64,000 nucleotides of DNA from Saccharothrix obliqua (GCF_019375475.1 NZ_JAHXGQ010000004.1:558001-622000), one strand, 5' to 3'. Shown: positions 51,291 through 60,461, counted from the stretch's first letter. A program made the numbers and translations. Notes: generated from the sequence alone by a model not told the origin.

Positions 51291-53371
51291 CCGACCTGCT
51301 GCGCCCGCGTGCGATGGGCCGCTCGCCACGCCGTGTCGAAGGCCCGGCCAAGGTCACCGGCACCGCACCCTACGCGAGCGACCAGCCCGTGCACGACCCG
51401 GTGCACGCGTGGCTGGTGCAGGCGGAGGTCGCGCGTGGCGTGGTGACGTCGGTGGACACCGGTCGGGCGCTGGCCGAGGAGGGCGTGCTGACCGTGCTCA
51501 CGCCCGACAACGCGCCGCGCCTGGCGTCCACCGAGGACGCCGAGCTGGCGGCCCTCCAGTCGCACGACGTGGACTTCCGCGGGCAGGTGCTGGCCGTGGT
51601 GGTCGCCCGGACGCCGGAGACGGCGCGGCACGCGGCTTCCCTCGTCCGGGTGGTGGTCGAGCAACGGCCGCACGACGTGCGCCTGAGCGGCGACCGCGCC
51701 GACCTCTACGCGCCGGAGCAGGTCAACGGCGGCTTCGAGACCGACACCGCCGAGGGCGACCTCGCGGCGGGGCTCGCGCAAGCCGCGCACGTGGTCGACC
51801 GGACGTACACCACGGCTTGGTACAACAACAACCCGTTGGAACCACACGCCACCACCGCGGTGTGGTCGGACGAGAACCTGCTGCTCTACGACTCCACGCA
51901 GGGCGTGCACACCACGCGTGAGGCCGTGGCCGAGACCTTCGGCCTGTCCCCCGAGCGTGTGCACGTCATCTCGCCCCACGTCGGCGGCGGTTTCGGCGCC
52001 AAGGGCACCGCGCACGTCCACGCGATCCTCGCCGCCATGGCCGCGCGTGCCCTGCCCGACGTCCCGGTCAAGCTCGCCCTCACCCGGCAGCAGATGTACT
52101 CGCTGGTCGGCTACCGGACGCCCACCATCCAACGGGTCCGGCTGGGCGGCTCCGCCGACGGCCGGCTGACCGCCCTCGCGGTGGACGCGATCGGGCAGAC
52201 CTCCCGGTTCAAGGAGTTCGCCGAGCAGACCGCCGTGCCCGCGCGCACCATGTACGCCGCACCGCACCGCCGCACCACCCACCGGCTGGCCGCGCTCGAC
52301 GTGCCCGTGCCCGCGTGGATGCGCGCGCCCGGCGAGTGCCCCGGCATGTTCGGCCCCGAGGTCGCGATGGACGAACTCGCGATCGCGTGCGGGCTCGACC
52401 CGGTGGAGTTCCGCGTCCGCAACGAACCCGAGGTCGAGCCGGAGAGCGGCAAGCCGTTCTCCAGCCGCAACCTCGTGGCGTGCCTGCGCGAGGGCGCCCG
52501 CCGCTTCGGCTGGTCGCACCGCGACCCCACGCCCGGCGCGCGCCAGGAGTCCGGGTGGCGCGTCGGCACCGGCGTGGCCGCGTCCACCTACCCGGTCAAC
52601 CGCTCGCCCGGTTCGGAGGCCAACATCCGCTTCACCGCGCCGGGCCGCTACCGCGTGGAGATCGGGGCCGCCGACATCGGCACCGGCACGTGGACGTCGC
52701 TCGCGCAGATCGCCGCCGATGCGCTGGGGGTCGACCACGGCGACGTCGAACTCCGGATCGGTGACACGCGCCTGCCCAAGGCGTCCGTGGCGGGCGGGTC
52801 GTCCGGCATCACCTCGTGGGGTTCCACCGTGGTGGCCGCCGCGCGGGCGTTCCGCGAGAAGTTCGGCGACCGCCCCGACGACGGCGACGAGACGTGCGTG
52901 GCCATGCCCGAGTCGTCCGCGTCCGACGACTACGCCATGCACGCCTTCGGTGCCCAGTTCGCCGAGGTCCGCGTGCACGTCGACACCGGGGAGGTGCGCG
53001 TGCCCCGCCTGCTGGGCGTGTTCGCCGTCGGCCGGGTCGTCAACCCCCGCCTGGCCCGTTCGCAGCTCGTCGGCGGCATGACCATGGGCCTGTCCATGGC
53101 CCTGCACGAGCACAGCTTGCTGGACGAGCGGTTCGGCCACGTGGTCAACCACGACCTTGCGGAGTACCACATCGCCACCAACAGCGACGTCCCCGACGTG
53201 GAGGCGCACTGGATCGAGGAGCACGACCCGCACACCAACCCGATGGGCACCAAGGGCATCGGCGAGATCGGCATAGTCGGCACCGCCGCCGCCATCGTCA
53301 ACGCCGCCCACCACGCGACCGGCATCCGCGTCCGCGACCTGCCGCTGACCCTCGACCACTTCGTGCGCTGA
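51287..53371 (+). CDS. paoC: aldehyde oxidoreductase molybdenum subunit
   Basis: A 694-residue catalytic subunit binding the molybdenum cofactor. Recognisable are HVGGGFGAKG, AWMRAPGECPGMFGPEVAMDEL (substrate channel), GTGTWTSLAQIAADALG, AGGSSGITSWGS and GTKGIGEIGIVGTAAAIVNA with the catalytic Glu. The layout matches PaoC/YagR aldehyde oxidases rather than xanthine dehydrogenase. The probable role is detoxifying aromatic or other aldehydes to acids. No XdhC-type insertion chaperone lies in the window. Confidence 0.9.
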   Translation: MTDLLRPRAMGRSPRRVEGPAKVTGTAPYASDQPVHDPVHAWLVQAEVARGVVTSVDTGRALAEEGVLTVLTPDNAPRLASTEDAELAALQSHDVDFRGQVLAVVVARTPETARHAASLVRVVVEQRPHDVRLSGDRADLYAPEQVNGGFETDTAEGDLAAGLAQAAHVVDRTYTTAWYNNNPLEPHATTAVWSDENLLLYDSTQGVHTTREAVAETFGLSPERVHVISPHVGGGFGAKGTAHVHAILAAMAARALPDVPVKLALTRQQMYSLVGYRTPTIQRVRLGGSADGRLTALAVDAIGQTSRFKEFAEQTAVPARTMYAAPHRRTTHRLAALDVPVPAWMRAPGECPGMFGPEVAMDELAIACGLDPVEFRVRNEPEVEPESGKPFSSRNLVACLREGARRFGWSHRDPTPGARQESGWRVGTGVAASTYPVNRSPGSEANIRFTAPGRYRVEIGAADIGTGTWTSLAQIAADALGVDHGDVELRIGDTRLPKASVAGGSSGITSWGSTVVAAARAFREKFGDRPDDGDETCVAMPESSASDDYAMHAFGAQFAEVRVHVDTGEVRVPRLLGVFAVGRVVNPRLARSQLVGGMTMGLSMALHEHSLLDERFGHVVNHDLAEYHIATNSDVPDVEAHWIEEHDPHTNPMGTKGIGEIGIVGTAAAIVNAAHHATGIRVRDLPLTLDHFVR

Positions 53372-53377
53372 ACGGCG

Positions 53378-53686
53378 TCAGCCCTTGAGCGGGTCGTGCC
53401 CCCAGTTCATCAGGGAGTAACGCCACCGCGTGTGCTCGACGTCCCCGTCCGGGCGCTGCGCCAGGTGCCGGTGGACGTACCCGACCACCTTGCGCATGTG
53501 CTCCTGGTCGTCCTCGGTCAACTCGCCCTTCTTCTTCCGCAGCAACCGCACGATCCGCCGCCCGGACTCGTGCCCGACCGACTCGCCGCCGGTGGACTGG
53601 CCGACCGACTTCGACTCGTCCGTCTCCAGCCACCGCTCCAGCTCGGTCGCCGTCATGTTGACGGCCTGGTCGAACTCGTCGCTCAT
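53378..53686 (-). CDS. DUF3140-family protein
   Basis: A 102-residue small acidic/basic protein matching the DUF3140 pattern: FDQAVNMTATELERWLETDESKSVGQ, SVGHESGRRIVRLLRKKKGELTEDDQEHMRKVVGYVHRHLAQRP and a terminal WRYSLMNWGHDPLKG. The molecular function is unknown. The ATG at 53686 has GGGAGG 7 bases upstream. It is divergent from the DUF2795 gene. Confidence 0.85.
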   Translation of the reverse strand: MSDEFDQAVNMTATELERWLETDESKSVGQSTGGESVGHESGRRIVRLLRKKKGELTEDDQEHMRKVVGYVHRHLAQRPDGDVEHTRWRYSLMNWGHDPLKG

Positions 53687-53873
53687 GGGTGCCTCCCGCG
53701 GGGAGTCTGGGCCGGGGTGGCGGGCCGCGCACGGCGTTGTCACCCGGTGGGGTGGCCTTGTGCTCGTCATGGCGGTGTCCTCGGCACACGACGCAGCCAC
53801 CGACACGTTCGCGGCGACCGGTGTTCCCCCGAAGCGGACGTGCAGGCGGTGTGCGCCGGGGTACTCCCGAGCC

Positions 53874-54065
53874 ATGAGCATCAACCCGATCCAGGTCCAG
53901 AAGTTCCTCTCCGGGGTCGACTACCCGGCCACCAAGGACGACATCGTGAGCGCCGCCCGGTCGCAGGGCGCCGACAACGACACCATCGACGCCCTGCGCA
54001 ACCTGCCGCGCGACGACTTCAACTCGCCCAACGACATCAGCGAGGCCATCGGCCAACAACGCTAG
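53874..54065 (+). CDS. DUF2795-family protein
   Basis: A 63-residue protein with the DUF2795 pattern VQKFLSGVDYPATKDDIVSAARSQGADNDTIDALRNLP, a small helical fold of unknown function. It begins 187 bp from the divergent DUF3140 gene. The array of 94-bp repeats follows directly. Confidence 0.85.
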   Translation: MSINPIQVQKFLSGVDYPATKDDIVSAARSQGADNDTIDALRNLPRDDFNSPNDISEAIGQQR

Positions 54066-54118
54066 GTCCTCAGAGGTGGGGTGGTTGGCCTGCTGTGATC
54101 TCGGGGTCGTGGTGCGCG

Positions 54119-54494
54119 GGCGTGGGTTGACCGGCGAGCAGTGGCAGGCGAGTGAACCGTCGGCAGACGTCTTCCCCGCGCCAGGCGGGGTGATCCCGCG
54201 GCTGCCGCCCCGGAAACTTTCAGGGAGCCTGCCTGAAAGATAGGACGCCCGCCCGCCCACGGTCCTCCCGCGCCGGCCGGGGTGGGTCCTGGAAGCTGTC
54301 GCCCGCGAAACTTTCAGGAAGCCTGCCTGAAAGTTAGGGCCTGCCCGACGACTGTCTTCCCCGCGCCCGCGGGCGGCCCTGAAGGCTATCGCCTCCCCAC
54401 GAAACTTTCAGGAAGCCTGCCTGATAGATAGGGACCTGCCCGACCACCATCCTCCCCCGCGCCGGCGGGGGTCCAGGCGCACGTGGCGGACTGC
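54119..54494. repeat. array of 94-bp direct repeats, each with an inverted repeat
   Basis: Three full units start with GAAACTTTCAGG at 54213, 54307 and 54401, exactly 94 bp apart. A half-related unit (3' half only) lies at about 54119-54212. Each full unit opens with an inverted repeat (CTTTCAGG, 7 bases, CCTGAAAG; partly degenerate in the third copy), then a TAGG box, a variable CTGCCCGAC stretch and a conserved CTTCCCCGCGCC block. The array fills the gap between the DUF2795 gene and the convergent membrane-protein gene. No gene is seen in it. Confidence 0.85.
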
Positions 54495-54567
54495 GCGGTT
54501 GTGGACCCGGCACCGGCGGGGGTGGTTCGGGCTGCGCTTCGGTTTGAGGGCAGGTCCTAGGCGGTTC

Positions 54568-55815
54568 TCAGAACTCCCGACGCACCTCCTCCAGCACCGC
54601 CCCGGTGCTGTCCCGAACGGTCAACACCACCCCGGTGTCCCCAGGCTTCAACGCCGCCAGGACGACGGAACCGGCCACCGGCACGGTCGTCACGTTGGTG
54701 GTACCGGGGATGAACGCGCTCACCGAAGCCACCCGCGCGTCAGTGACCTCGGCGATCACCGCGAAAGTGGTAGAACTCCGGTAGGGCACCGAAACTTCCG
54801 TGTTCTCGACAAAGTCGTAGTACATCCGCACACCGCGCAGGGTGGCGGTGGACAACGCCGTTCCCGCCCACTCCGGGGCGTCGAGGCGGTTCAGGTCGTA
54901 CACCGCCGTGGTGCGGTCCTGGCGGCACAGCAACAACATGTCCGCGTAGTGGCCCAGTTGCACGGATTCCGTCTCGCTCAACCGGACGAACTGCCCGGCA
55001 CGCCACGCCGCGTGGTCCGGGACCGGTTGCCCGCCGCTGCCCAGGCACAGGCCCAGCCTGCGCCCCTCGGGGCTGGTGCGGTCCTGCGGCACGACCTCCC
55101 GGTCGGTCGCCGTCCCGGCCGGGGCCGGTGGGCTCAGCTCCACCTCCTGCACCACCTCCGCGGAGTCGGTCACCTCCGGTCGGGCCACCACCGCGTCGGC
55201 CGTGAAACCCGCCGGCACGAGGAAAACGGGGCCGAACCGGGCCGCGAGCGCCTGCGTGCCCGCACCGCGGTCGCGGAGCGCGAACGGACGCGGGTCGGGT
55301 CCGGTGAAACCCGCCCAGGAACCCGTGGTCGTCCGGAAAGCCGCCGTGAGCGTGCCGGGGTCCGACCGCGGTTCCGACACGGTGACCGTCGCCGGTGTCG
55401 TCTCGCAGAACACCACTCCGGCTGGGGTTTCGAACGCCACCAGGTCCACCCGGAACCGCGAGGCCGTGGCGATCGGGCGCCAGCGCTCGGGCGGCGGCAG
55501 GTCGGCGGACCCGGCGTGACAGCGCCCCGCCGCGCCCTCCGGTGCTTCACCCGGGCGCACGGCGTACCGGTCGGCCGCGTCCGGCAGCCGCAGTTCCGGT
55601 GTGCCCGTGCGGTTCTCGCCCGCCGGCGCGGCGTCCCGGTCCGCGACCCGCACCACCGCGGTGGTCACGACGGCGAGGGCGACGATCGCGGCGCCGACCT
55701 TCAGCGGGAGGTGGCGTGGCCGGTGCTCGTCGAGCCCGGCGCGCAGGCGCACCAGCGCGGCGTCCCGCACCCCGTGGGGCAGCGCCTTGCGCGGTGGCAG
55801 GTCGAGGTCAGACAT
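54568..55815 (-). CDS. single-pass membrane protein paired with an ECF sigma factor
   Basis: 415 residues. A short cytosolic N-terminus (1-37), one membrane helix (38-58, LKVGAAIVALAVVTTAVV) and a large extracytoplasmic region with Cys pairs. No known domain is recognised. It overlaps the ECF sigma gene by 8 bp. Such pairs are usually sigma and anti-sigma, but the short cytosolic part lacks a clear anti-sigma motif. It may instead be a target or sensor. Confidence 0.7.
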   Translation of the reverse strand: MSDLDLPPRKALPHGVRDAALVRLRAGLDEHRPRHLPLKVGAAIVALAVVTTAVVRVADRDAAPAGENRTGTPELRLPDAADRYAVRPGEAPEGAAGRCHAGSADLPPPERWRPIATASRFRVDLVAFETPAGVVFCETTPATVTVSEPRSDPGTLTAAFRTTTGSWAGFTGPDPRPFALRDRGAGTQALAARFGPVFLVPAGFTADAVVARPEVTDSAEVVQEVELSPPAPAGTATDREVVPQDRTSPEGRRLGLCLGSGGQPVPDHAAWRAGQFVRLSETESVQLGHYADMLLLCRQDRTTAVYDLNRLDAPEWAGTALSTATLRGVRMYYDFVENTEVSVPYRSSTTFAVIAEVTDARVASVSAFIPGTTNVTTVPVAGSVVLAALKPGDTGVVLTVRDSTGAVLEEVRREF

Positions 55816-56434
55816 CGGTTCCCCCGTCGGTCAGTTCGCGGAGTCGGGCACGGGCGCGGGCGGTGCGGGAGCGCACGCTGGCCTCGGTGATGCCGAGCAG
55901 GCGTGCCGCGTCGCCGGTGGAGACCTCGCCCAGCAGGCACAGCCGCACGACTTCCCGCTCCGCGCGCGGCAGGCGTTCGACGGCCGCCAGCACGCGGCGC
56001 AGCCGGCGTTCGGCGAAATCTCCCTCCACCACCGCTTCGGCGTGGTCGCGTTCCGGCGTCGCCCGGGACAACCGCTGCACCAGGGCGGCGAAGCGGGCGC
56101 CCGCGCGGCGCTGGTCGCGGGCCAGGCGGGCGGTGACGGTGAACAGCCAGGGCCGGGCCGAGTCCCTGGTGAGCACCGCTCGGCCGCGGGTGCGCCAGGC
56201 GTTGAGGAACGCGGTGGACAGCAGGTCGTCGGCCTGCGCCCAGGACGCCGTCAACCGGTAGGCGTAGTTCCACACGGCCTCGGCGTGCCGTTGGAACAGC
56301 TCGGTGAAGGCCGCGTGCGCGTCGGGGCCGTCGGTGGCGATCCTGCGCCACAGGTCCGCGTCCGACCCGGTGGGCGGACCGGTACCGGGGGCGTCGCTCA
56401 ACGCCAGGACCCCCGTCAAGTGCGGTTCGGTCAT
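55808..56434 (-). CDS. ECF-type RNA polymerase sigma factor
   Basis: 208 residues. Region 2 (about 40-110) includes FTELFQRHAEAVWNYAYRLTASWAQADDLLSTAFLNAWR. Region 4 (about 145-200) has RLPRAEREVVRLCLLGEVSTGDAARLLGITEASVRSRTARARARL. No region 3, as is typical for ECF factors. It is followed by a membrane partner with an 8-bp overlap. The signal is unknown. Confidence 0.92.
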   Translation of the reverse strand: MTEPHLTGVLALSDAPGTGPPTGSDADLWRRIATDGPDAHAAFTELFQRHAEAVWNYAYRLTASWAQADDLLSTAFLNAWRTRGRAVLTRDSARPWLFTVTARLARDQRRAGARFAALVQRLSRATPERDHAEAVVEGDFAERRLRRVLAAVERLPRAEREVVRLCLLGEVSTGDAARLLGITEASVRSRTARARARLRELTDGGTDV

Positions 56435-56490
56435 GCACGGTATGAGGGCTCAGCCCGACCGGCGCTGCCGTGTCGCCGGTCACACCGCCG

Positions 56491-57120
56491 TCAGAGGAAC
56501 GTGCGCTGGAGGAAGGCGCGCTCGACCTCGGCGTGTTCCACCACGGGGCCGGGCACCTCCGTCGGGCCGCCGGCGGCGAGGCCGTTCAGGAAGATCGCGA
56601 TCTGCCGCCGGGCCATGTGGTCCCAGTTCCGGCCGCGCGCCAGGGGTTGGGTGATGACCGCGCTGAAGACGATGACGTCCGTGGCGTTGACCGCGCAGCG
56701 GATGCTGCCGTCGGCCCGGCCGGCGGCGATGAAGTCGTCGATCCCGCGGTGGATCGACAGGCGTGCCTCCACCGCGGGCGGGGTGACCAGTGCCGGCGAG
56801 CCGTGCAGCGGCAGGACCAGCTGATCGCCGATGGCGACCGCCTCGGCCAGGAACCGGCCGATCGCGGGCAGACCGCTCACGCCTCCCGCGCGTATCCCGT
56901 CCAGGATCTCGCCGAGCAGGCCGTACGCGCGGTACTCCAGCGCTTGCAGCAGGGCGCTGCGGTCCGGGTAGCTGCGGTAGAGGGTGCCGACCCCGACACC
57001 CGCCTCGGCCGCGATGGTGGCCAGCGGCGCGTTGCGCCCTTCCCGGAGCATCACCTCGATCGCCGCCTCGAGGATCCGCCTGCGGTTGTCTTCCGCGTCC
57101 TGGCGGGGTTTCCGGGGCAT
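56491..57120 (-). CDS. TetR-family transcriptional regulator
   Basis: 209 residues. The N-terminal HTH (about 12-58) reads NRRRILEAAIEVMLREGRNAPLATIAAEAGVGVGTLYRSYPDRSALLQAL, followed by a helical ligand-binding domain. It is divergent from the questin-oxidase-like gene with a 395-bp gap, the usual arrangement for a TetR repressor and its target. Confidence 0.92.
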   Translation of the reverse strand: MPRKPRQDAEDNRRRILEAAIEVMLREGRNAPLATIAAEAGVGVGTLYRSYPDRSALLQALEYRAYGLLGEILDGIRAGGVSGLPAIGRFLAEAVAIGDQLVLPLHGSPALVTPPAVEARLSIHRGIDDFIAAGRADGSIRCAVNATDVIVFSAVITQPLARGRNWDHMARRQIAIFLNGLAAGGPTEVPGPVVEHAEVERAFLQRTFL

Positions 57121-57515
57121 CCACTCACTCCTCGCGCGCGTGCGGCGTCCGCCGGGCGGCGGACCTGGACAGTGTCAGCGATCGTAAGCTAGCATCGTTA
57201 AGCGGACGAAATGCTCCACTTTCTTGCGAGAGGCGCCCCGGACCACACCGCTCGGCGCCCCCACGGAAGGAGCCTTCACAGCACTCCCAGCCCGTTTCGG
57301 CGTGCGGACCACGACGTCCGCCCGTTCCGCGCCACCGACGCGTGGTCTTCCCGCGTGTCCCGGTGACCGGAGCACGCGGGTCGCACGACCGACCGCGTCC
57401 GTCCACAGTGAGTCCACTGTGGATCGACGCACTGTTCTTCCGCGACACCTCTTCCGCCACACCCAGAGCGCGGTGCACGCGCTCCGATGGCTCGCACCGA
57501 GAGGAATCACGCACC
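57121..57515. promoter_or_regulatory. divergent regulatory region with a 22-bp palindrome
   Basis: 395 bp without a gene between the TetR and questin-oxidase-like starts. A perfect palindrome, TCCACAGTG (57402-57410) and CACTGTGGA (57415-57423) with a 4-base centre, lies 93 bp before the oxidase start. It is a candidate operator for the TetR protein, though TCCACnGTGGA-like sequences recur elsewhere in the window. An AT-richer stretch at 57178-57200 probably holds the TetR promoter. Confidence 0.45.
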
Positions 57516-58727
57516 ATGACGACGACCGAACGCAGCACGGTGGACCAGGTCCTGGACGACCGGACCTACCACATCGAGTTCAACAGCGACCCCGACCTCA
57601 ACGGACCGGCGTTCCCCGCGTGCCGGTCGCTGCCGTCCGCGCGGCACCTCAGCAACAACGCCAAGCACGCCGTCGTGGCACTGGCGGACCTGGGCGCGTC
57701 GGCGAAGCGGATCAAGGAGTTCTACGACAGCTACGCCGTGCTCACGCCGCACGGCTACCCGTTGGAACCGGCCAAGGTCGCGGACCAGGTCATCACCGAC
57801 GAGAACTGGGAGCGCTTCATCGGCAAGCGCGTCAACTACGCCGGGTTCCGCGACTTCTTCGACCGGCGGGAGCGGGAACTCGGCACGGAGGAGCTGCTGC
57901 GGCGTTACGCGCCACCGCTGCTCTCCGGCTGGCTGGGCGCGTTCGGCCACCCGACCGTCCACCTGGGACTCGGGTTGGCCGCCGGCAACCGCTGGATGAC
58001 CGTCGAGGGCCTGGCCTACCTGGCGTTCGCGCACGTGTCCTGCCACCCGGAGCGGTCGTCCCCGGTCGCCCGACCCGGCGAGGCGTCCGCGGTGGAATCC
58101 CTGCTGCGCATCGCGGAGGAGTGGCACGGCGATCCGCCGCACCAGTGGGTCGAGACGTTGATCGCCGACACCACGTCCGACGTCGCCCGGCGGATCCACC
58201 CCGACCTGGCCGGTCGGCAGTACCGGATCGCGAGCCTGCTCGGCGCGGGCCACCCGCTGATCCACCGGACCCCGACCTGGATCGAGGACGGGGAACCGGC
58301 CACGAGCTGGGGCCGGCTGCACTACGCCGCCACCCTGCTCTACCTGGCCGTGCCCGGCGATCCGCTGCTGCTGCACCTGATCACCTCGGTGCACGCGATG
58401 GAGCGCATCGCCGCCCGCCTGCCCCGGGACCAGCAGCGACACGCGGTGCGGTGCTACTGGATCGGCGCCCTGTGCCTGCTCTTCTCCCGCGCGGACTTCC
58501 CGCGCCGGGCGGCGCTGGCCGAGCTGCACGCGCGGTTCGCCGACGCCGTCGACCGGGAGGACGAGGCGTGGGACCGGCTCGCCGCACGCGCGGTGGAGCA
58601 GGCCGAGCAGCACCACCCCGAGCTGGTGTACGTCATGCGTGACGCGTGGCGCAGGTCCGGCCACCGCGCGATCTACCGCGTCGCGGCCGGCCGGTCCGCA
58701 CCGCTCACGGAGGCCATCATGCCCTGA
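57516..58727 (+). CDS. questin oxidase-like protein (DUF4243)
   Basis: 403 residues with the AflY/questin-oxidase family pattern: SNNAKHAVVALADLGASAKRIKEFYDSYAVLTPHGYPL, ENWERFIGKRVNYAGFRDFF, SGWLGAFGHPTVHLGLGLAAGNRWMTVEGLAYLAFAHVS and LLYLAVPGDPLLLHLITSVHAMERI. Fungal members catalyse Baeyer-Villiger-type ring opening of anthraquinones without flavin. Bacterial roles are largely unknown. The ATG at 57516 follows GAGAGG. Probably controlled by the divergent TetR protein. Confidence 0.85.
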   Translation: MTTTERSTVDQVLDDRTYHIEFNSDPDLNGPAFPACRSLPSARHLSNNAKHAVVALADLGASAKRIKEFYDSYAVLTPHGYPLEPAKVADQVITDENWERFIGKRVNYAGFRDFFDRRERELGTEELLRRYAPPLLSGWLGAFGHPTVHLGLGLAAGNRWMTVEGLAYLAFAHVSCHPERSSPVARPGEASAVESLLRIAEEWHGDPPHQWVETLIADTTSDVARRIHPDLAGRQYRIASLLGAGHPLIHRTPTWIEDGEPATSWGRLHYAATLLYLAVPGDPLLLHLITSVHAMERIAARLPRDQQRHAVRCYWIGALCLLFSRADFPRRAALAELHARFADAVDREDEAWDRLAARAVEQAEQHHPELVYVMRDAWRRSGHRAIYRVAAGRSAPLTEAIMP

Positions 58728-58740
58728 CCGGCCGCCGCGC

Positions 58741-59673
58741 TCACCAGGTCATGTCGATCGCGCGCTCGAAGTTGACGTACCCCAGGCGCTGGAAGGCGTT
58801 CGCCATCGGCGTGTTGCCGACGTCCGTGGCCGCCCGGACACGGGGCACGCCTTGGGCGTCGAGGATGCGGGTGCCCTCGGCGAGGATGTCGTCGACGTAG
58901 CCGTTGCCCCGGTGCTCGGGGAGCACCGCCAGGTAGCCGATGACGGGGTTGTAGTCGTTGCGGGCCGGGGTGACGAACCCGACCGGCGTGCCGTCCGGCA
59001 ACGTCGCGACGCGCCACCAGTCCCGCGGGCTCCGGTAGTGCGCGAGTTCGTCCGCGTAGTGCCGTTCCGCCGCCGCGCGGGCGGACATCCGGGTCAGGTC
59101 GGCCCTGCTGTGGGCGTCCAGGGTCCCGTCCAGGACCCCGGTCATCAACGACAGGACCTCCTCGGTGTCGTGGACCGGGCGGAACCGCAGGCGACCCGTC
59201 GGCGCGGGCAGCGGTGTGCCGGGACGCCACTCCAGGCGCAGGCGTTCCACGAGCAGGCGCGCGCCGGTCCGCTCCAGCGCGGCCATGCGGTCCTCCACGA
59301 CCTGCCTGCTCGGCCCGGCCGCGCGCCAGTCGGGCGGCACGACCCGGTGGTAGCCGGGTGGCCGGGCACCCGGCGGGACCACCGCGGCCATGGCGGTGCG
59401 CAGCAGCCGTGCGCCGACGTCGACGCGATCCGGCGCGTCGACGTCGAGGTCGAAGACGTCCAGGAGCTGTGGCGTGGCGTCGCCCCGGCCCCACCAGGCG
59501 GCCTTGGCCACCAGGTGGTCACCGCGGAGGGCGACCCACAGCCACTCCGGTCGGCGGCGGCCCGCGGCGAGGTCGTCGGCGATCTCGGCGTCGAGGACGT
59601 AGGGCAGTCGGGAGAAGAGGTCGAGTTCTTCACGCCCGGTGAGCGGGCGCACGATCAGGTCGTTCTGTTCCAC
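58741..59673 (-). CDS. GNAT-family N-acetyltransferase
   Basis: 310 residues with two GNAT-like halves. The C-terminal one is complete (DWWRVATLPDGTPVGFVTPARND, GYLAVLPEHRGNGYVDDILAEGTRIL with the acetyl-CoA motif A, and ANAFQRLGYVNFERAIDM). The N-terminal half is degenerate. The substrate is unknown. The GTG at 59673 is used because upstream sequence has no domain content. Confidence 0.85.
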   Translation of the reverse strand: MEQNDLIVRPLTGREELDLFSRLPYVLDAEIADDLAAGRRRPEWLWVALRGDHLVAKAAWWGRGDATPQLLDVFDLDVDAPDRVDVGARLLRTAMAAVVPPGARPPGYHRVVPPDWRAAGPSRQVVEDRMAALERTGARLLVERLRLEWRPGTPLPAPTGRLRFRPVHDTEEVLSLMTGVLDGTLDAHSRADLTRMSARAAAERHYADELAHYRSPRDWWRVATLPDGTPVGFVTPARNDYNPVIGYLAVLPEHRGNGYVDDILAEGTRILDAQGVPRVRAATDVGNTPMANAFQRLGYVNFERAIDMTW

Positions 59674-59991
59674 GGTGGGGTGCTTTCGGTGCAGGCGTTC
59701 CGGGTTCGGTCGGGAACCCGGCCGCAATGGGCGTAGGACGCATCGGTTTGTCCCTCCTCTCGTGCGCGGCAAGGTCTAGCCGACCACCGCGCCGGGCGCA
59801 AAACCATTTCGGCGGAGTGACGGCGTTGTCCCCCACAAGCGCGGAGTCGGTACCACCACACCGGTGGGTGGCGGCAGCACGCCGGTCACGGACGGCACCA
59901 CGTCACGCGGACCCGGTCAGCGGCGGTTCGGAACTGCGAGTAGACAGGAGCGGTCACCTCGACCCCCGCGGTACCGGGAAGGAGTTTTCCC
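59674..59991. other. divergent intergenic region
   Basis: 318 bp between the GNAT gene and the small secreted protein. No gene is seen. The plus-strand ribosome binding site AAGGAG is about 8 bases before the ATG at 59992. Confidence 0.5.
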
Positions 59992-60378
59992 ATGAAGCCC
60001 AACGCGATCCGCTTGGCCGCGGTCGTACCCGCGGCCGTCCTGGCCGCCGCTCTCGCACCCGCCGCGCACGCGGCGACCGACCCCGCGGCGACCGACCCCG
60101 CAGCGACCGACTACGCCAAGTGCCCGGCCAAGAACGTGTGCGCCTACGCCAAGTCCCGGGGCGCGGGCGAGCAGTGGGCGAAGCACCAGTCCCAGCGCCG
60201 CAACCACAACCTGCCGTGGGCCGGGCGCTCGGTGTACAACCGGACCGACAAGGTCATCACGTTCCACCGCCTGCCCGACGGGGTGGGCAGGCGGTTCACG
60301 CTGAAGCCGGGCCAGCGCAGCGATTTCGCCGGCGGAGCGCCGATGGACCACCAGGTCTGGAGCATCACCATCCCCTGA
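59992..60378 (+). CDS. small secreted protein, possibly peptidase-inhibitor-like
   Basis: 128 residues. A signal peptide (1-28, LAPAAHAAT) is followed by a short in-frame repeat (ATDPAATDPAATDYA) and a compact domain with two Cys (KCPAKNVCAYAKSRGAGE) and beta-type segments (SVYNRTDKVITFHRLPDG, RFTLKPGQRSDF). The xCPxxxxCxY start resembles inhibitor family I36-type secreted proteins of actinomycetes, but that is tentative. A strong terminator follows. Confidence 0.7.
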   Translation: MKPNAIRLAAVVPAAVLAAALAPAAHAATDPAATDPAATDYAKCPAKNVCAYAKSRGAGEQWAKHQSQRRNHNLPWAGRSVYNRTDKVITFHRLPDGVGRRFTLKPGQRSDFAGGAPMDHQVWSITIP

Positions 60379-60381
60379 GGC

Positions 60382-60426
60382 GATCACCCGCGGGACCGGC
60401 GAAGTCGACCCGGTCCCGCGGGTGAT
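60382..60426. terminator. bidirectional intrinsic terminator
   Basis: Perfect 18-bp stem: GATCACCCGCGGGACCGG (60382-60399) and its complement (60409-60426) with a 9-base loop, between convergent genes. Confidence 0.88.
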
Positions 60427-60461
60427 CGGCACCGCTGGTCCGTCGATCCCGAGGCGCCCGC

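Noticed and set aside
54213-54434. CRISPR interpretation of the 94-bp repeats
   Set aside because: The conserved part spans far more than a CRISPR repeat, the between-copy sequence is also related, and there are no cas genes.
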